Shown piece after piece: positions 60,783 through 64,000 of a stretch of DNA of 64,000 bases. The stretch comes from Gammaproteobacteria bacterium (GTDB taxonomy: Bacteria > Pseudomonadota > Gammaproteobacteria > SZUA-140), in assembly GCA_020847075.1 (NCBI GenBank), contig JADLCS010000014.1:38170-102169 (forward strand). Direction: 5' to 3'. The position numbers were made by a program, and so were the translations under genes. Every line of letters starts with the position of its first letter. The stretch's first letter is position 1. Below the pieces are notes generated by a model. That model had not been told where the DNA came from. It saw nothing but the letters and a program-made list of their open reading frames with translations, and did not search any database.

Positions 60783-62588
60783 ATGACCTTGCTCCAGCAG
60801 GCAGCCATCTACCTGGGGGCGGCGATCGTCGCCGTGCCGCTGTTCAATCGACTCGGCTTCGGTTCGATCCTCGGATACCTGGTCGCGGGCGTCGCGATCG
60901 GCCCCGGGGTGCTCGGGCTGGTGGCGGACGTCGACAATATCTTTCATTTCGCGGAGCTGGGCGTCGTTCTCCTGCTGTTTCTCATCGGGCTCGAGCTGCA
61001 GCCGAGCCGGCTGTGGGTATTGCGCCGCTCCATCTTCGGTCTGGGCGCCGCCCAGGTGCTGGTAACCAGCGTCGCGCTGGCGGCGGCGGGTGGGTGGCTG
61101 CTGGATCTCACCGTTCCGGTGGCGCTCGTCGCCGGACTGGGGCTGTCGCTGTCCTCGACCGCCTTCGTGGTGCAACTGCTGGCCGAGAAGAGGCAGTTGA
61201 CGACGTTATCCGGGCGCTCGGCCTTCGCGATCCTGCTGTTCCAGGACCTGGCCGTGGTGCCGATGCTCGCGCTGATCCCTCTGCTCGCGCCGGATGTCGG
61301 CCACGAAAACCCGATTACGCTGAGCGGCGTGCTGGCCGCGCTGCTGGCCTTCATCGTGCTGGTCGCCGTGGGACATTACCTGTTACGGCCCGTGTTCCGC
61401 CTGGTGGCGTCGGCGGGCGGTCCGGAAATCTTCACCGCTACGGCGCTGCTGGTGGTGATCGGCGCCGCGATGCTGACGGATGCGGCGGGATTCTCCATGG
61501 CGCTCGGCGCCTTTCTCGCCGGCGTGCTGCTCGCGGATTCCGAGTACCGCCATGAGTTGGAGGCCAACATCCAGCCGTTCAAGGGATTGCTGCTCGGTCT
61601 GTTCTTCATCGCGGTGGGGATGTCGGTCAACATTCCACTGGTGGGGAAGCATCCATTCGCGATCGCGGCGCTGGTGGGCGGGCTGCTGCTGATCAAGGCC
61701 GTGGTGCTCTATGTCCTGGCGCGCCTGTTCCGCATCGACGGCCCCGGCGCGCGTAATCTCGCCATGGCCCTGCCGCAGGGCGGTGAATTCGCCTTCGTGC
61801 TGTTCAGCGCGGCGCTGGAGCACCAGGTGCTGGGACGCGAGCTGGTCGATCTGCTGATCGTCGCGGTGACCCTGTCCATGGCACTCACGCCGCTGCTGTA
61901 TATGCTGAACGAGCGGTTCCTGCGGCGCTGGCTGGAGGGGGAGGCGCCGCCGTCGTTCGACACCATCAACGAAGGTGAGGCCCATCCGGTGATCATCGCC
62001 GGATTCGGCCGCGTCGGCCAGGTGGTCGGCCGCATCCTGCGCATGAGCCAGATCCCCTTCACCGCGCTGGAGATCAGCCAGACCCAGGTGGATTTCGTGC
62101 GTAAATTCGGCGGCAATCTCTATTACGGCGATGCCTCGCGCGTCGAACTGCTGCGCGCGGCACACGCCGACAAGGCCAGACTCCTGGTCCTCGCGATCGA
62201 CGATATCGAGGCCTCGGTAAAGACCGCGCGCACGGTGCGCCAGCACTTTCCCAACCTGGAGATCCTGGCGCGGGTGCGTAACCGCCACCATGCGCATCTG
62301 CTGATGGAGCTCGGCATCCGGGTACTGGTCCGCGAGGCCTATTTCTCCAGCCTGGAGTTGACGCGGAGCGTGCTGTCCCGGCTCGGCTTCTCCGAGGCGC
62401 AGACCAGGCTGACCATCGATGCCTTCCGTCAGTACGACGAGGAGGCCCTGGTCAGGCAGCACGCGATCCACCAGGACGAGAAGATGATGATTCAGAGTGT
62501 GAAGGACGCGGCGCGCGAACTCGAGGCGCTGTTCGAATCCGATATCAAATCGCAGGGGCGGTCGGAATCGAAGAAGGCCGGGGTATGA
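60783..62588 (+). CDS. Kef-type K+/H+ antiporter (CPA2) with RCK domain
   Basis: 601 residues. About 12 TM segments in residues 1-380 (GYLVAGVAIGPGVLG, FLIGLELQPSRLW, LSLSSTAFVVQLL, FQDLAVVPMLAL, LGAFLAGVLLADSEYRHELE and so on), then a Rossmann RCK/TrkA-N domain with GFGRVGQVVGRIL near 401 and YYGDASRVELLRAA. This is the layout of KefB/KefC, glutathione-adduct-gated K+ efflux systems; KefF/KefG partners are not present here, so the exact gating is open. Confidence 0.9.
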   Translation: MTLLQQAAIYLGAAIVAVPLFNRLGFGSILGYLVAGVAIGPGVLGLVADVDNIFHFAELGVVLLLFLIGLELQPSRLWVLRRSIFGLGAAQVLVTSVALAAAGGWLLDLTVPVALVAGLGLSLSSTAFVVQLLAEKRQLTTLSGRSAFAILLFQDLAVVPMLALIPLLAPDVGHENPITLSGVLAALLAFIVLVAVGHYLLRPVFRLVASAGGPEIFTATALLVVIGAAMLTDAAGFSMALGAFLAGVLLADSEYRHELEANIQPFKGLLLGLFFIAVGMSVNIPLVGKHPFAIAALVGGLLLIKAVVLYVLARLFRIDGPGARNLAMALPQGGEFAFVLFSAALEHQVLGRELVDLLIVAVTLSMALTPLLYMLNERFLRRWLEGEAPPSFDTINEGEAHPVIIAGFGRVGQVVGRILRMSQIPFTALEISQTQVDFVRKFGGNLYYGDASRVELLRAAHADKARLLVLAIDDIEASVKTARTVRQHFPNLEILARVRNRHHAHLLMELGIRVLVREAYFSSLELTRSVLSRLGFSEAQTRLTIDAFRQYDEEALVRQHAIHQDEKMMIQSVKDAARELEALFESDIKSQGRSESKKAGV

Positions 62589-63844
62589 CGCGACTGCGGC
62601 GGCGGGACACAAAGGGGGATTTCATCGGCATGGCGCGGCGGGCGGGGCACGCCGTCGCCATTGCCCTGTGCATCACCCTGATGCCGAAGTCCTGGGCGGA
62701 TGGGTCCTATCCCCCCGCGGGCTCGCCACCGCCCGCCGCGCCATGCGCGCGCGCGAATCCCTCCGCCGAGACGGATTTCCTCTGCCGTTTCCTCACCCAG
62801 GAGCTCTGGGAACGGGCGGGGCGTCCGGAGTTCGTCGATGCCGGCGGCAGGCGCTGGCAGGCATGGTTCTACGGTAAGGACGGCATTACCAATCAACTGC
62901 TCGTCGAGGGGCGGGACTATCTGCCGGAACACGAGGGCTGGTTCGAGGCCTTGCTCGATGTCGGCAACTTCGAGGCGCAGACCTACGAGTATTTCTGGGA
63001 TCTGTTGCGCTACGCGCCGTGGAGCGTGCAGTTCCTCACCGCGGCCGAATGCCGGCGGGGCGAGCGGCTGAATCCGTCCGCGCTCGCCTCGTCCCGGTTC
63101 CGCCGCGTTCATATCCTGGGCCTCGGTTGGCCCGGTCTCGGCGCCGATCCGGGCGATCCTTCCCGCGCCTTCGGTCCGGCGGCATTGCCGCTGCTGTCGG
63201 GGGTGGCGGATCTGCCTTCCTCGCTCGAGTCCCCGCTGGCGGAACGGTTCTCGGAGGCGGGTGTGTCGCGCGCCGAGGTCAACGCGTTCGCCGCCGGTCG
63301 TGGCGCGCTGTGGCCGGATTTCGCCCGCGACGGGGGCGTATGGGAAATCGGCCGCGACGGCGCGGCGACGTCCATCGACGATCTGGACGAGGCCGCCCGG
63401 CGCCTGGCGGTGCACGGACTGCTGGTGAGCAACGACGCGATGCGCTCCTGGGACAGTGGACTGGCGGTGGCGGCGGACATCGCGCGCGCGCGCGGCCCGC
63501 TGTTGTTCATCTATTTCGCCCAGGATCCCTTGCTGCCGGTCGATGCCGCCGGAGTCTACGGCCGGCGGCTGGCGTATCTGCTGGAGGCGGCCGTGCGCGC
63601 CCGCGCCGGCCAGACGTCCGCCATCCAGGTGATCAGTCATGGCCGCAGCGCGGGCGTCGTCGCTCGGATCAGCGCGGGCCGCGGCGTCGTTCATCGCTCT
63701 TATGCCCCGGCAACCTCGCCGCTCGATGGCGCCGAGTTTACGCAGGCCCTGCGACGGGCGATCGCCGAAGGTCGTATCGAGATCCTGACGCCGCCTTCGC
63801 CCCTGACGGCGGAAGGGAGTGGGGCGGCACCGGTATGTTTCTAG
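62585..63844 (+). CDS. large exported hypothetical protein downstream of the Kef-type gene
   Basis: 419 residues from ATG 62585, overlapping the previous stop by four bases (coupled). A likely signal peptide lies at about residues 17-39 (AGHAVAIALCITLMPKSWA), preceded by a basic stretch; Met16 is another possible start. The mature chain is polar with five Cys (ACRANP, FLCRF, ECRRG) and no recognised family domain; TRLRRR and later Arg/Gly stretches are low complexity. The end PLTAEGSGAAPVCF abuts a repeat element. Co-translation with the antiporter suggests a linked role, otherwise unknown. Confidence 0.6.
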   Translation: MTRLRRRDTKGDFIGMARRAGHAVAIALCITLMPKSWADGSYPPAGSPPPAAPCARANPSAETDFLCRFLTQELWERAGRPEFVDAGGRRWQAWFYGKDGITNQLLVEGRDYLPEHEGWFEALLDVGNFEAQTYEYFWDLLRYAPWSVQFLTAAECRRGERLNPSALASSRFRRVHILGLGWPGLGADPGDPSRAFGPAALPLLSGVADLPSSLESPLAERFSEAGVSRAEVNAFAAGRGALWPDFARDGGVWEIGRDGAATSIDDLDEAARRLAVHGLLVSNDAMRSWDSGLAVAADIARARGPLLFIYFAQDPLLPVDAAGVYGRRLAYLLEAAVRARAGQTSAIQVISHGRSAGVVARISAGRGVVHRSYAPATSPLDGAEFTQALRRAIAEGRIEILTPPSPLTAEGSGAAPVCF

Positions 63845-64000
63845 GCGTGAGGCGTGAGGCGTGAGGGGTAAGGGGAAGATCGAAGGGGACCGGAACCTCG
63901 CAGGAAACGCTTGACGGACGGTCCCAAGCCAAAGAGCCATTTCTGCCTCACGCCTCACGCCTCACGCCTCACGCCACACGCCTCACGCCACACCCCACAC
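63845..64000. repeat. intergenic inverted-tandem repeat element, GGCGTGA type, cut by the window edge
   Basis: The left part (63845-63872) is GGCGTGA repeated in tandem with slight change; the right part (from 63945 to the edge) is the inverse word TCACGCC repeated at least seven times, around a core of about 70 bases. It follows the stop of the exported protein immediately. The layout matches the elements at 4.3, 25.3 and 33.7 kb. Confidence 0.85.

Noticed and set aside
62492..63958. 488-codon minus-strand frame at the right end
   Set aside because: Antisense to the exported-protein gene; its first part is translated repeat (LPLTPHASRL), so it is an artefact.
63845..64000. CRISPR-like reading of the GGCGTGA / TCACGCC array
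   Set aside because: Units are about seven bases and contiguous, with no spacers; it is a tandem and inverted simple repeat.

Overview
The window is 64 kb of GC-rich, gene-dense gammaproteobacterial chromosome with no phage, plasmid, CRISPR, rRNA or insertion-sequence genes. Its gene orders and families fit a Chromatiales / Acidiferrobacterales-like gammaproteobacterium (inference): tgt-yajC-secD-secF, nrdR-ribD-ribE-ribBX-ribH-nusB-thiL-pgpA, recA-recX-alaS-lysC-csrA-tRNA-Ser-tRNA-Arg, xseB-ispA-dxs, the EF-P lysylation trio epmB/efp/epmA, and a GlrK-QseG-GlrR sensory operon.

Layout. 0-3 kb: end of malQ and, facing it, an alpha-glucan phosphorylase (glycogen/maltodextrin turnover), then tRNA-Leu(CAA). 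3.3-8.8 kb: queA and tgt (queuosine tRNA modification), yajC-secD-secF (Sec export). 8.9-10.3 kb: a diguanylate cyclase. 10.7-18.1 kb: glyA, nrdR and the riboflavin/nusB/thiL/pgpA operon. 18.1-23.3 kb (minus strand): xseB, ispA, dxs, queD, folE2 and a class-I glutamine amidotransferase. 23.4-28.7 kb: parE, parC, htpX. 28.9-33.9 kb: an asparagine-synthetase-like protein lacking the Cys2 nucleophile, epmB, efp, epmA. 33.9-42.5 kb: psd, pncC, thpR, recA, recX, alaS, lysC, csrA and two tRNAs. 42.6-46.7 kb: a tiny Tat-signal protein, a tonB-exbB-exbD operon with a Fur-like site, a GDT1-family Mn exporter behind a yybP-ykoY riboswitch, and a divergent 29-codon membrane miniprotein. 47.1-49.5 kb: rubrerythrin, a GlpC-like Fe-S protein and DUF3501, a module without an established function. 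49.7-64 kb: corA, a methyltransferase, glrR-qseG-glrK, small exported proteins, an RRM protein, a Ycf45/R3H ATPase, several hypotheticals, an NYN-domain protein and a Kef-type transporter.

How the genes work together: queA, tgt, queD and folE2 are four steps of queuosine synthesis in two blocks; epmB, efp and epmA are a modification system with its substrate; RibD, RibE, RibBX and RibH cover riboflavin synthesis except for a working GTP cyclohydrolase II, because the RibA-like half of RibBX has lost its zinc cysteines; GlrK, QseG and GlrR are a complete sigma54-dependent two-component system.

The most unusual feature of the window is its intergenic DNA. Four gaps hold elements with one shared layout (short words repeated in tandem, then the same words inverted across a core) but different words. 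A second family of short palindromes of the type GGGGACGGA...TCCGTCCCC occurs at 18.1 kb and twice inside the 5' end of epmA, where it is read as GTDFKSV and GTDLKSVP. Repeat arms supply the stop codons of both epmA and psd.
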